NCBI GenBank assembly: GCA_963383645.1
Contig: OY726561.1
Location: 137,888,227 to 137,952,226, forward strand
DNA length: 64,000 nucleotides
Direction: 5' to 3'
Origin: Muscardinus avellanarius
Taxonomy: Eukaryota; Chordata; Mammalia; Rodentia; Gliridae
This document shows positions 19,676 to 30,418 of this stretch, piece after piece. A program made the translations under genes and the position numbers. The notes under the pieces were generated by a model. The model was not told where the DNA came from, searched no databases, and worked only from the letters and a program-made list of their open reading frames with translations. Each line of letters begins with the position of its first letter. The first letter of the stretch is position 1.

Positions 19676-19676
<1 letters not shown>
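18601..19676. other. Repeat-poor block, possible conserved element
   Basis: Over 1 kb without a recognisable mobile element. The part at about 18790-19160 is CG-poor with mixed composition and homeodomain-like TTAATC cores, the texture of a conserved non-coding element. No reading frame stands out. Conservation cannot be judged from one sequence. Confidence 0.4.

Positions 19677-19677
<1 letters not shown>

Positions 19678-19766
<89 letters not shown>
19678..19766. repeat. (GA)n microsatellite, ~89 bp
   Basis: Uninterrupted GA dinucleotides, a mirror-symmetric polypurine tract, followed by (TAGA)n at 19767-19780 and (TG)n at 19782-19814. Confidence 0.98.
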
Positions 19767-19770
<4 letters not shown>

Positions 19771-19780
19771 AGATAGATAG

Positions 19781-19781
<1 letters not shown>

Positions 19782-19814
<33 letters not shown>
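19782..19814. repeat. (TG)n microsatellite
   Basis: About 16 TG units forming the tail side of the adjacent antisense SINE. Confidence 0.97.
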
Positions 19815-19818
<4 letters not shown>

Positions 19819-20008
19819 GGGGATTGAACCCAGAGGCATTTTACCTCCAAGCTACACCCTCCCCAGCCCAATTATATTTTTTGTTTTGAAACAGGGTCTC
19901 GCTAGGTTGCCGAGAGTCTCACTACTTGCTGAGACCGTCCTTGAACTTGTGATCCTCCTGTGTCAGCCTCTCAAGTACTGGAATTACATGCACCACTATG
20001 CCCAGTGA
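19815..20008 (-). mobile_element. B1-dID SINE, antisense
   Basis: TACTGGGGATTGAACCCAGAGG to GCACCACTATGCCCAG. Confidence 0.9.
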
Positions 20009-20124
20009 ATCTCAGTTTTTGAATCTGCTTAGTAGATGAGTCTTTATATTTTTCAAATGAGTTACTTTTTCTCAAGAAAGATACGATTCCTTCTCTCTGG
20101 GTAGAGAATATATATACTCAAATG

Positions 20125-20545
20125 CTTTTAATTTAATAGACTTCACTGGTGCATTTTAGTCTCACATCATTATGTGGTTTGTAGTGATAGGGATGTGCAT
20201 GCGCTTGACGAGCTGCCCCCTCTCCCTCCCCACACATATGATGTTGAAGTTGGCACAGGTAACTTCACATATGTACATAGCTCCAGTGAAACTGTTTTCT
20301 TCACTCTCCCTCCGCTCCCCCCACAATACCCTCCCTAAACTCCCACTCCACTGGGGCTCCTTCATTACCTAAAGAACCTCTTCTATCTCGATTTCTCCCT
20401 AGCATATGCGAGAAAACGTATACCCCTTTGCTTTCTGTGACCGGCTAGTCTCACTTAACAAAATGTTCTCCAGGTCCATCCATTTTCCTGCAAATGACAT
20501 AATGTTCTTCTTTATGGCAGAGTAGAACTCCCTTGTGTGTACGTA
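20125..20545 (-). mobile_element. L1 3'UTR, antisense
   Basis: TTCACTGGTGCATTTTAGTCTCAC, GATGTTGAAGTTGGCACAGG, TTTCTGTGACCGGCTAGTCTC, GTTCTCCAGGTCCATCC and TTTATGGCAGAGTAGAACTCC are in the same order as the reference copy at 14695. It breaks off at about 20545. Confidence 0.85.
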
Positions 20546-21450
20546 CTCAGACTCTCGACGCTCTGTCTTGATTTACCAAGCCTCAGGCAGGCGACTTCTG
20601 TGACTTGGTCCAGGTTGGGGCAGCAGAACTTCATACTGGAGAAGAGAAGCAAGATGGGACCCAACTGTCCTACTGCTGAAAAATTTCCATCGCTGGGTGA
20701 CTCTGGGGCACCCGCTCAGGAGCCTCTGACACATCTGTACCTTACCGTGATTCAGGATCCGCCTGACTTCTCCACGGTTCTGGGTAGTTCCCCACCAGCC
20801 CCACCTCAGCGGTGGAGCACGCCAGCAGAGGCCGGTCTTGTCTTCCTGCACCAGTGAGCGTCCCACAAGGCTAGGCGCCCATGTGTCCTGTAGCTCAATG
20901 TTTCCCTTTCTTCCAGGAAATGCGGAAATGCCCGCCCCCCCCCCCCCGCCCCGTGGGGTAAAGCAGGCGCATTGGCTTCTATTGCAGGCATGCTGAAACC
21001 CGAAGCAGAGAGGTTTACAGGGCCCTTTGCTGGTCTAGGCCTTGGGAGCGGTTTATGGTGTACCAAGCTTGATTGTTCAGTGGCGCATAGAGCAGGAGTT
21101 TCACCTTGTTTCTGCAGATGAAGGGGCAAGGGGGGAAACAGTTAATTCAGGAGTTTAGCTCCCGCCGTCTAACCAGAGTGTATCCAGCGGTAATTTCTAG
21201 TGACTTTAATTTGGCAGAGACATATGTCTTGGGAATCTCATGAAAATGCCTTTGGTGGCGGAGCCTGCACATCTGGGGGGTGGTGTGGGACGGATGCCAC
21301 AGCTTCTCCAGCGTCTCTGTCACCTGGGGGCGGGCTCAGCCAAGAAAGCCTCGTGGTGGGCTGGGGACAAGAGGGAAGGAGGCTTGGCTGTAGTCTACCA
21401 GATGTCCTGAGATTTCGCACTTTAATAAAGGCCCAGTGCTTTTAAAATGT
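20546..21450. other. GC-rich non-repetitive block between two L1 tails
   Basis: About 900 bp, richer in GC than its surroundings, with a 13-C run (20935-20947) followed by GCCCC, and an AATAAA hexamer at about 21424 on the plus strand. Overlapping frames of 97-107 codons occur on both strands, but none has domain character. I cannot assign it. Confidence 0.4.
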
Positions 21451-21454
21451 TTTA

Positions 21455-21925
21455 AGATTTTTGGTGCATTATAATTATACATCATATTGGAGAATGACAG
21501 ACGCACACTTGCACACAACTGTCAGAGCACTTTTCTACCTGAAGTTGCTTTTATTTGTGAATTCCTCTCTAGATTTCACATAGGAGAGAAAGCATACATC
21601 CACTTGGCTTTGGGGGCTGGCTAATATTGCTCAGGGTAATAGTCTGAAGTTCCATCTGCTTTCCTGCCAATGACATGCTTTTGTTCTTTTTTATGGCTGA
21701 GTAAATTCCATTGTGTGTATATATACCATAGTTTTGTGATCCATTCATCCGTTGATGGACAGACACCTAGGCTCGTTCCATTCCTTGGCTATTATTAATT
21801 GTGCTGCTATGAACACGGATATGCAAGTATTGCTATAATATTCTGACTTCAATTTCTTTGGAAAGATCCTTTTCCAAAAGGAACTCTTATCACTGGGCTA
21901 TGGTAGTTCCATTCCCAATCGAGTG
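21455..21925 (-). mobile_element. L1 3'UTR and ORF2 end, antisense
   Basis: TTTTGGTGCATTATAATTATACATC, GGCTGGCTAATATTGCTCAGGG, TTTATGGCTGAGTAAATTCC, TCCATTCATCCGTTGATGGAC and TTGTGCTGCTATGAACACGG. It restarts at the L1 3' end, so it is a separate insertion from 20125-20545. Confidence 0.85.
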
Positions 21926-21946
21926 CTTTAGTTGTTGTTTTGTTTT

Positions 21947-22147
21947 GTTGATGTGGTACTAGGGGTTGAGCCAAGGGGCATTCTAACTCTGAGCTGTAGC
22001 CTCAGCCCTATTTTATTGTTTGAAAACAGAGTCTCACTAGGTTGTTGAATGTCGGAGTATGTTTCTGAGGTTGCTCTAAAACCTGTGATCCTTCTGTCTC
22101 AGCCTCCCAAGTACTAGAATTCCAGTCGTATGCCACCTTGCCTGGCT
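21947..22147 (-). mobile_element. B1-dID SINE, diverged, antisense
   Basis: TGTGGTACTAGGGGTTGAGCC to GTATGCCACCTTGCCTGGC. Confidence 0.88.
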
Positions 22148-22174
22148 ATAGATGCTCTTTATGTCTTTTGTAAA

Positions 22175-22320
22175 CACGTGTAGATTGATACAGTCATAGG
22201 ATCATTGGATGCAGAATGGATGGAATATTAGAGTTCGTAGGCTTCAACTCCTTCATTTTGTATTAGGATAAAAACCCAGGCCCAGAGAGGGTAAGTAAAT
22301 GGTCCCAGAATGGACAAATG
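22175..22320 (-). mobile_element. MIR-family SINE (MIR3-like), antisense
   Basis: ATATTAGAGTTCGTAGGCTTCAAC, CTCCTTCATTTTGTATTAGGAT and AAACCCAGGCCCAGAGAGGGTAAGT are the reversed MIR core in the MIR3 form. Confidence 0.65.
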
Positions 22321-22364
22321 CTTTTCTCTCTCCTCCCTTTGTTTCCTCCCTTCATCCCTTTTGA

Positions 22365-23790
22365 AAATACTCCCAAATGCCTACTGTGCATTCTTCCAAG
22401 CAGTTGAGACATGTCAGTAGACAACACAGTTCTTATGGATTGCGTAAACTTTTGGGGAGAGAGGCATTGAACAACATGCACAGACATTATAGGTAAGTTA
22501 CACCATGTGATAGGAACGTGTAAGTGCAATGGGGAAAAGTCTTAAAGCAGGATTCCTGGGGGTGGGAGAGCGGAAGGATGTGGTTTTAAATATAGTGGTC
22601 AGGGCCGTTTTGTTGAAGAGGTGACATTTGAGCAAAGGCTCGAGGCAGCCAGAATCTGTTGTGTGGGTATCCGGGGGAAGCGTCTTCTAGATAGAGGGAC
22701 CAGCTGGTGCAAAGACCCCGAGGTGGGAGTGTGGCTGGTGTGCCTGGGAAATGGCAGAGAGCCCGTGGAGATGGCCGTGGAGCAAATGAAGAGTGGAGAG
22801 GAAGAAATAAAATCAGAGCAGTGGCAGGTTCCCCTGACCTTGTGAACGATCCCATAGGAATCTCTGGTAGATGTTCAAACAGAGAAGCACTGTGCCTTGT
22901 TTTATATGTACAAAAAATAACTTGGTCTGCTGTTTGAGCAGAGATTGCAAGAGAACAAAGGGAGAAGCAGGGAACACAGACAGGGATCTCCTCTCAGACT
23001 TTCTCCCGGTATGTTTTTTAAGGTAGAATGAGCAGTGTTTATTGTGGGATTAGATTAGGGTACTATATAAACAGAGGCATCCTGGGTAGCTCCAGAGTCC
23101 TTGGCCTGAATGCAGGAAAGATGGAGAGGTTATTATGTCTTGGACAGAACAGTTTTGAGAAGGAAAACCCAGGATCTTAGGTTTGTATGTGATGAATTTA
23201 AGATGCCTCTGGACATCCAAATGGAGTTAGATAGGGAATGAATGCTAAAATTTGGAATTTAGGAGATAGCTGTGGACTGCATATATAAAGTTGAAATAGC
23301 CACTGTGTACATGGATTTTAAACCTACGAGACTTGGGGAAATGGTCAGGATAGTGTGTGTAAGACAGAAGCCAAATGTGGTGGGACATGCCTGTAATCCC
23401 AGTACTTGAGAGGCTGAGAAAGAAGAAAAGAAAGTCAAGGCCAGCCTCAATAACTTAGTGAGGTCCTCTGCAACTTAGTGAGACCCTGTTTCGAAATAAA
23501 AAGTAGAATAGGAATGGGGGTATATCCTAGAGGCATAATGCTCCTGGGTTCTATCTCTAGTAACACACACTTAAGAAGGGAGTGAAGAACTGTGTTTACC
23601 GCTACTAATAGAGAAAGATGAGAACCAAGAGCTGACCTTTGGATTTAGCCATAGAGAGGAGTCCTCAGAAGGAGCAGTGCTGGTGGAGGAGCGGTGCAGA
23701 GAGGTGGGTCAGAGTGGACTTGTGCAATAGTAGTGGGCTCCTCAAGCTCAGACTTATGCAGGGTGAGAAGAAGAGGCGGCAGCTGCTTCT
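22365..23790. mobile_element. Long ancient mammalian-wide repeat (family not named)
   Basis: A recurring mammalian repeat can be followed for about 1.2 kb excluding the inserted SINE. Landmarks are GCCTACTGTGCATTC; GAGGTGACATTTGAGCAAAGGC; AAAGACCCCGAGGTGGGAGTG; GATTGCAAGAG...GAAGCAGGG; TAAGATGCCTCTGGACATCC; AAGATGAGAACCAAGAGCTGACC; TTTGGATTTAGCC. I recognise the series ('gaggaggtgacatttgagc', 'aaaggccctgaggc', 'attggatttggcaac') but not a reliable family name. Interrupted by a SINE at 23369-23565. Confidence 0.65.
23369..23565 (+). mobile_element. B1-dID SINE, sense
   Basis: GCCAAATGTGGTGGGACATGCC to GGGTTCTATCTCTAGTAACAC, inserted in the ancient repeat. Confidence 0.9.
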
Positions 23791-23834
23791 CAAGTGCGGT
23801 GGATTAGATGTGGTGCTGCCATTGCCAACAGCAT

Positions 23835-24135
23835 TAGTAATCATAACAGCTATTAGTATTATAATCATAACAGTGATGCTAATTATAACATTAGCTAAAC
23901 TCGCTAGAGAACCGTCTTTGTGCCAAAGACTTTGTAAAAATTACCCCTTTGATCTCAGAAACCATTAAGTAATACAGGCATTGCCATCCTTGTATTTTTA
24001 GAGGTCAAAACTGTGATTAAGAGAGATTAAGTAATTTTCTCAAGAGCATATGCCTATTAAGGGTAGAACTGGGATTTGAACCAAAATAGATCTGATGAAC
24101 AAGAATATGTGTTCATCACCCTGCTGCGTGCTTGG
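23835..24135 (-). mobile_element. MIR SINE, antisense
   Basis: CGTCTTTGTGCCAAAGACTTTG, TTACCCCTTTGATCTCAG, TTTAGAGGTCAAAACTG and GGGTAGAACTGGGATTTGAACC are the reversed MIR order, nearly full length. Confidence 0.85.
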
Positions 24136-24967
24136 TTTCTCCCCAGGAAACTTCGGATGGCTCCCAAAAATCTCAGACCTCTTGTTGAGAAGATGAAAGA
24201 TCTGGAGATTTGGGAGTAAGGGATTCTCAGAGTCCAAGCAAATGAAATAGTTGCCTATTTCCTGGATGGCTCTCTTTCCTATTTGTGTGACCTAGAAACC
24301 CAGGGATATATTAAATTGTAGAAGTTGAGTGAAATATTTATTTCACTGGGAAGAAGAGCTCACTTCCTGAACATTCTAATTTCCTTGCAGTTTAGTACTC
24401 TGAATCCTGCAGACATATCCTTAAAATCTTTGCCTGCATGGAATGAGATGAGCTGACTACCACTTCATTTCATTCTTGGAACATCTTAAGCTACCTCATT
24501 ACCTGTTTGCAAATGATCGTTCAAGAAAACTACATGAAATCTAAATTTATGAATACACCGACCTATTTTCTTTTTATTTTGCTGCAGGCTCTACTTACGG
24601 ATTTGCCTCCTAATTATGTCTTTTTAAGTCAGGTTTTAAAGTATTCATTTTCATCAAAGTTTCACATGCACATGATTTAAAGAGTCAAACGGTGTTATAA
24701 GGTTTGATATGAAAAACAGCGGTGCTTATTCTATCCTCATTTCTTTCTCCCAAGGGCCAATATTTTCATCTTTTAAACTGGGTTCTTTTGATATTTACCA
24801 CCATATCTCTTAAAGAGCATTTTTCTGTTAGGCATTATCTACTGAGTTTTTAACTTGGGAGAATTTATTTATTTAGTATTGTTATCTATTTAATAAGATG
24901 CATACAACAAAAGCCTTGGAAACATTTTCTTGGCAGCTAATTGGAATCACTTTTTAAATTGACCTAG
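24136..24967. other. No recognised feature
   Basis: About 830 bp of AT-rich unique-looking sequence. Nothing recognised. Confidence 0.4.
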
Positions 24968-25237
24968 TTTTTAGTATACTTTTATTGGTGTGTTGTAGTC
25001 TCACATGATAATGGAGTTCAGAGTGATGGGGACATACACGCACAGAGCTCTTGATGAATTCCCCCCTCATCCAGTTCCCCTCCCCTCCCTCCTCAGACAT
25101 GATATTAAGATTGGCATTGATAATTTCATATATGTATATAATGTCAGTGAAGTATTTCCTTAATTAATTATTTCTTCCTCTCTCATCAGTGCCCAAGCCT
25201 AGGGCCTCTCCATCACTCCAGTGTGGTTTCTCTTCCT
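24968..25237 (-). mobile_element. L1 3'UTR, antisense, part 1
   Basis: TTATTGGTGTGTTGTAGTCTCAC, ATTGGCATTGATAATTTC and CCAAGCCTAGGGCCTCTCC. Compared with the copy at 14695, it is interrupted at about 25237 and resumes at about 25413. Confidence 0.85.
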
Positions 25238-25412
25238 ACATTAACAAACATATAAATGTCAATCACTAAGCCAAACATGCGAAGGAGGGAGGAGGAGGGA
25301 AGGGGCAGGACTTGGGTAAGGGCTAATTGGGTGAAGTGTGCATGTATGCCTCCACCATCTTGTATCCCATTAAGATGTATGTCTACAATGCTCCAATAAA
25401 AATTTAAAAATA
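25238..25412 (+). mobile_element. Short L1 3' tail, sense, nested in an antisense L1
   Basis: A polypurine run AGGAGGGAGGAGGAGGGAAGG, then TATGCCTCCACC, TACAATGCTCCAATAAAAATTT and an A-rich end look like a ~170-bp, 5'-truncated sense L1 end lying inside the antisense L1. Confidence 0.6.
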
Positions 25413-25790
25413 AAGTTCTTTTTGTATCCTGATTACTCTCTGGTTTCTACACAGGAGAGAAAACATATGATCCTTCACTTTCTGTGACCGGTTAATATCA
25501 CTTAATGTGATGTTCTCCAGGTCCATCCTTTTTCCTGCAAATGACATAGTTTTATTATTTTTTATTGCTGAGTAGACTTTTCATTGTGTGTATATCCCAT
25601 GGATTTGAAATCCATTCATCTGTTGATGGATACCTAGGTTGGTCCCATAACTTGGCTCTTGTACATTGTGCTGCAGTAAACATGGATATGCATATCACTA
25701 TAGTGTTCTGGCTTCAGTTCCTTTGTAAAGATGCCCAGGAGTGGTAGAGCTGAACTGTTTGATGGTTCCATCCATCTTGGGAAGATTTAA
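25413..25790 (-). mobile_element. L1 3'UTR and ORF2 end, antisense, part 2
   Basis: CTTTCTGTGACCGGTTAATATC, GTTCTCCAGGTCCATCC, CATTCATCTGTTGATGGATACC, TTGTGCTGCAGTAAACATGG and GCCCAGGAGTGGTAGAGCTG. Confidence 0.88.
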
Positions 25791-26221
25791 CTCTTTCAAT
25801 TTCCAGAAGCCCCATCACTCCTCTTCCCCTTCTCATGCCCTACTATCATTAAATCAGAGCAAAATTCAGAGTTCTTATATGACAATGTAAATACTTTAAA
25901 GCTGGGTCAGTTAGTATAGTAGGATAACATGTTTGCACTAACAGTATAAATAAAGGTATAAAGTTTAGGACAATGGTTAACTTAATGGGTAAGTAGTTGG
26001 AGGAGATCTCATGGAAGCGTCTAAAGATGCCAATGTTCTTTCTTCATAGCATGGTTGGTACTTATCTAGATATTGCCTATTTGATAAACCATTAAACTAT
26101 TCATTTTTTTAGAGTACTATTTCATATAGATGAGGTAGTTGGTCATAAAAGGGTAAGCATAAAAGTTTAAATCAATATTTGATATGTAGTATACTACATG
26201 TTAGCTGTTATTATTTTGAAG
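25791..26221. other. No recognised feature
   Basis: AT-rich unique-looking sequence. Confidence 0.4.
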
Positions 26222-26415
26222 CATATTATTTAATCGAGGGCATTTGGCAATGTCTAGAGACATTTTGGTTTAGTACAGTGATGTTGACATCTACTGGGTT
26301 AAGGCTGGAGATCCTGCTAAACATTCTACAACGCAAGAATCCTACTGTGTAGGAACAGCTCCCTAACAAAGAGTTATGGGGCTTGAAATATCAGTATTGT
26401 CAAGATGTAGAGAAC
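26222..26415 (+). mobile_element. MER20-type hAT-Charlie relic
   Basis: GGGCATTTGGCAATGTCTAGAG, ACATTTTGGTTTAG, GACATCTACTGGGTTAAGGCTG, CCTGCTAAACATTCTACAACGC, ACAACAAAG-like CTAACAAAGAGTTAT and TCAGTATTGTCAAGATG are in MER20 order. The 5' terminal repeat is missing. Confidence 0.85.
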
Positions 26416-26854
26416 TTGTCGTACAACATCTCATGTGATATGTGATCACCAGAAGACCTTAATGAATGGTCATCACTTCAGCATTCTCCACTTATCCCAG
26501 TTCCCAGCTTTTTGGCTAATGACATCATGGCTTCAGTATGATAACAGTGTATGACTTCTGATTCCTTCCAAGTCAGATATTACACAAACTGTAAGGAGAT
26601 GAAAACAATGAAATGGCCAGGAGTCCCTCTTCAGCCACCTGACTAGGATAGTGTCCTATTTGCTAGTGATAAACTGCCTCCCAGCTACACATGGCATATG
26701 CTTCATCTCTTCCGTTTCTTGTCTTCCCAAAACCCTTTTTCTCTAAATTCAGCTGATTTCATCATAATCTGGCTCTTCAGGCAGAGAGACAAATGGGTGC
26801 AATTCGAAGGTCACTGGCACACTGAGTGTTTTCCTGGGCATATCTAAAGAACTG
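26416..26854. other. No recognised feature
   Basis: Unique-looking. Nothing recognised. Confidence 0.4.
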
Positions 26855-27708
26855 GTGGCTGGTAAATACATAAAAAGTTCAACATCACTACCAATCAGGG
26901 AAACAGAAATCAAAACTACGCTGAGATTCCACTTAACTCCTGTTAGAATGGCAGCCATCAAGAATACAAACTACACCAGATGCTGGTGAGGATGTGGGAA
27001 AAAAGAACTCTGATGTACTGTTGATAAATTTGTAAGTTAGTACAACCACTGTGGAGATCAGTTTGGAGGTTTCTCAAGAAACTAGAAACAGAACCATCAT
27101 ATGACCCAAGTATACCGCACCTCATTATCTTTCCTAAAGAACTGAAGTCAGCATGTTATGATGGATACATCTCGATGTTTATAGAGCACAATTCACAATA
27201 GCCTAATTATGGAGCCAACCTAAGTTGGACGGATAAGACAGATAAGGAAAATGTGGTATCTACTCACAGTGGAATTCTACTCAGCTACGAAAAAGAACCA
27301 AATCATGTAACTTGCAGAAAAATGGATAAAACTGGAGAATATTATGCTGTGAGATTATCTAAGTAAGTATGTTTTGTTTCTCATTTGCATAAGCTAGAGA
27401 GAAAATAGAAAACATAAGAGACTTTAAATAATACAAAGATAGATTGGCAGAGTCGTTGAAGAGGATTGGGGTGAGAGTTAGGGAGGGCAAGAGGGAGGAC
27501 TGGAGAAGCAGACAGTTCAAATAATACTTTGGCAATATGTGAATATATTACTACCAATCTCACCGACTTTTGCAGGGATGGAGGATGGGGAAGTGGGGAG
27601 GAATGTGGAGGAAAATACACAAATAGCTGTGCATATATGTTTTTAACACAAGGAACCTCACTGGAGTATAATTGCAGTACACTAACACATTATAAAAAAT
27701 AAAAAAGA
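26855..27708 (+). mobile_element. L1 ORF2 end and 3'UTR, sense
   Basis: GTTCAACATCACTACCAATCAG, AACTCCTGTTAGAATGGCAGCC, CCAGATGCTGGTGAGGATGTGG, TGTGGAGATCAGTTTGGAGG, TGGAATTCTACTCAGCTACG, then a polypurine 3'UTR and an A-rich end at about 27690-27708. It is the only long sense L1 3' end in the window. Confidence 0.9.
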
Positions 27709-28084
27709 ATTGGGCCACAGTGGCTGTCTTTCCCCAGTCATAATAATCATATTATTAGGTTAAAATAGTCTCAGATAAGAACACACAAACACACGCCATC
27801 AATTTGAGTTATTTTGGGTATCACACTTGGAGATTTTATACCTTTTCTTTGTATGCTTCAGGCAACAACTTTTTCCTGGAGTCTTATTCTTGATCTGCAG
27901 ACATCCCTTCAAAAGCATACAAATCTGGATACAAATCTGAAATATCTATTAACAAGGGATAGTGATGGTTTTGATTTAGCTCTTTTGGGTCAGGGTAGAT
28001 GCAATTTCTCTTTGTCTCTAATATCAATATTTCATCACTGTTCAAGATGGTTTTTCATGTTCCAATTAAAATAGAAAAGATCTT
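27709..28084. other. No recognised feature
   Basis: An 86-codon frame (27814-28074) has no recognisable domain. Confidence 0.4.
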
Positions 28085-28235
28085 GGCTTATCTGGGGCTT
28101 AGCTTTGCCACTTAGTCATTGTGTGGAAAAGTTCAAGTAACCTCTCTGTGCCCACGTGTTTTCATCTGCACGGGAAACAGGTACTTATCATGGGCTGAGC
28201 AGCTAGGATAGTGGGGAGAGGGGTCTCATGGGCTT
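28085..28235 (+). mobile_element. MIR SINE fragment, sense
   Basis: GCTTTGCCACTTAGTCATTGTGTGG, AAGTTCAAGTAACCTCTCTGTGCC and TTTTCATCTGCACGGG follow the MIR consensus ('cttgggcaagttacttaacctctctgtgcc'). Confidence 0.8.
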
Positions 28236-28599
28236 TTTGGTGGGTATTTTCACTGAGAAAGTAATATGGAAGAAATAGACAATTGTGAATATTATCAAAT
28301 AGCTCCAGATTAGGAATTATGCTCTTAGGGAAATGCATACTGAATATTTAGTTCTATTGATTATACAAAGATGGGAACAGAAGAGAAAGCAACTTTTCAA
28401 ACATCCATCTGCCCAGTGTATGATAGGACATCCACACATGCATACCTTGTTTAACTCTTGCCACAGTCCTACAAGGTAGATATTTGATCCTTAGTTGATC
28501 TGTGGCTTGCCAGTGATTTATGACATGGTCTAGACTTCAAAGATGAACTGGATCCATTAGATCCCTGCCCTTGGGAATAAGGAAACAAGAGAGCATGCA

Positions 28600-28602
<3 letters not shown>

Positions 28603-28673
<71 letters not shown>

Positions 28674-28680
28674 AGAGAAA
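28603..28680. repeat. (GA)n microsatellite
   Basis: About 32 GA units followed by GAAA-type units. It is the second long GA tract in the window. Confidence 0.97.
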
Positions 28681-29120
28681 TAAATATGAATGAACGAATC
28701 AATGACTAGGCAAGCTTTGCAACAGGAGAAGAAAAGACCTGAAGGGGATGTAATGGTACTTTGGAGTTCTAAGGATGTGGATACTCTGACACAGAGGAAA
28801 ATTGGCTAGTCAAGTAAGGGAAACAGGGTAAATGCCAGAGAGAAACGGGGAGTAAGGGAGAGAAGTAGGGATGGCATACAGTTCACGAGAGTCTTGGAAG
28901 AGGTCATACCAGTCTCTGTGGCTACCAGGGTCCTGTTAATCTGTAGTTTCCAGCCAGGTGTTCTCCACTCATCCCCACCATGCATGTGTGTGTCTAAAGA
29001 TGAAATCATTTGGGCTCTTCTTTGGGATCCTAGTTGATGTCATATTACAAACAAGCACACAGTCCTTAGCAAGCTTCTGTAAGGAATGACTGAGAGCCAG
29101 GCACCGTGCTTGTAGAAGAG
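28681..29120. other. No recognised feature
   Basis: Purine-rich unique-looking sequence. Nothing recognised. Confidence 0.4.
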
Positions 29121-29410
29121 TGCTAGGGTTTGAATAAAAATGTCCCCTGGAGATGCTCCTGTCTCCGCAGTGCAAAAATGCTCAGAGTTGAAATAACTGA
29201 ATCAGGGCTTGGATCTCATCCGTGCAGGAAACCACTGATGGAATAATGATTTGAATGGACTTCCTGGGTGGTAATGGGCAGTAAGGACTGGATGAGGGGG
29301 GAGGAGGGTCACTAGGGGTGTGGCCTAGAAGGACTAGATCTGTTTCTGGTTTCTTCCTATTTCTCTCTCCACACCCAACTTTGTGCCACCTTGATGTCTG
29401 CCTTGGAGTC
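29121..29410 (+). mobile_element. MaLR-like LTR, 5' part, sense
   Basis: Starts TGCTAGGGTTTGAATAAAAATG and continues with TGTCCCCTGGAGATGCTCC, GAATCAGGGCTTGGATC and GTGTGGCCTAGAAGGAC, paralleling the LTRs at 1338 and 47964. The 3' part is lost. Confidence 0.6.
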
Positions 29411-29424
29411 AACCAATCATTAAT

Positions 29425-29490
29425 TCCTTTGTTTGTCATGCATTTATTAAACACCTGCCATGTGCCTGGAGCCCAGCTTAATGCATCTCT
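29425..29490 (-). mobile_element. MIR fragment, antisense
   Basis: TTTATTAAACACCTGCCATGTGCCTGGAGCCCAG is the reversed 3' end of MIR. Confidence 0.65.
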
Positions 29491-30127
29491 TATGAGTTCA
29501 TGAAAATTTTCGGCCATCCTATTTCCAAACCTAAGCATGGTGTGCTGTGGCCAGATGTCAGGCCACGGTGTGAGCAGGAAGGCTTCATTTTCAAACTGTG
29601 CTGGTGCCTGAGAAATTATAAGAACAATTAGATTTACTTTCTTTTCCCAACAGCTGTCTGTACAGGCAATCTGAGCTCTTGCAGAGGCAGCTTCCGCACT
29701 GTAGTTCATGTGGAAGGATTTTCTTGCTAAAAAGACTAAGAGGGTCACCACGCAGGGAGTGTAACCCTTGGCATAGCCAATTTTTGAACTATTCTTCATA
29801 TCCAGTAAAATACAAACAAGTCTAGAGGATAACTTGGTATTGTTTATAAAACTACTTCTAGGTATATACTGTATAAAAATGAGATTACATACATTTTATA
29901 TATCTATATATCTCTTGTATTTTTAATAAGCTTTTCCCAACAATGTTGTCTTGAAAACTTTTCTACATCATTAAATATTTTTAGAATATAATTTTAATGG
30001 CTAGCTACATTCAGTTCTTTTTGAGTAGGGTATTAATTTATTTAACCATCTTTCATCTTTATTGATTTCGATTTTTGCTTATTATAAATAGTTGTTCTAT
30101 GAATATTAATTGCATTTTATTATTCTC

Positions 30128-30129
<2 letters not shown>
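29491..30129. other. Unique sequence, includes part of a 205-codon open frame
   Basis: The longest complete open frame in the window (minus strand, 29799-29182) covers this block and the LTR and MIR fragments to its left. Because half of it is repeat-derived and it has no domain pattern, I do not call it a gene. The part at 29640-29730 is repeat-free. Confidence 0.5.
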
Positions 30130-30166
<37 letters not shown>

Positions 30167-30366
30167 TGCTGGGGATTAAACACAGAGGCATTCTACCTTT
30201 GAGCAACTTCCAGCCCTATTTTATTTTATCTATTTTTTGTTTGGAAACAGGGTCTCACTAATTGCTGAAAGCCTTGCTAAATTGTTGAGGCTGGCTTTGA
30301 ACCTGCAATTCTCCTGTCCCAGGCTCCCAAGTACTGAGATTACAGGCGTGCAACATTATGCCCAGC
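30130..30366 (-). mobile_element. B1-dID SINE with (TG)n tail, antisense
   Basis: (TG)n at 30130-30165, then GTGCTGGGGATTAAACACAGAGG to GCAACATTATGCCCAGC. Confidence 0.9.
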
Positions 30367-30367
30367 T

Positions 30368-30373
30368 TTTATT

Positions 30374-30416
<43 letters not shown>

Positions 30417-30418
30417 TT
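30368..30418. repeat. (TTTA)n microsatellite
   Basis: About 12 TTTA units between two antisense SINE pieces. Confidence 0.97.

Noticed and set aside
19573..19871. Frames with RE or SL repeats
   Set aside because: Products of the GA microsatellite read in different frames.
29182..29799. 205-codon open frame on the minus strand, the longest complete one
   Set aside because: It crosses an LTR piece and a MIR fragment, has no domain pattern, and its Pro/Ser run comes from a simple purine-rich stretch.
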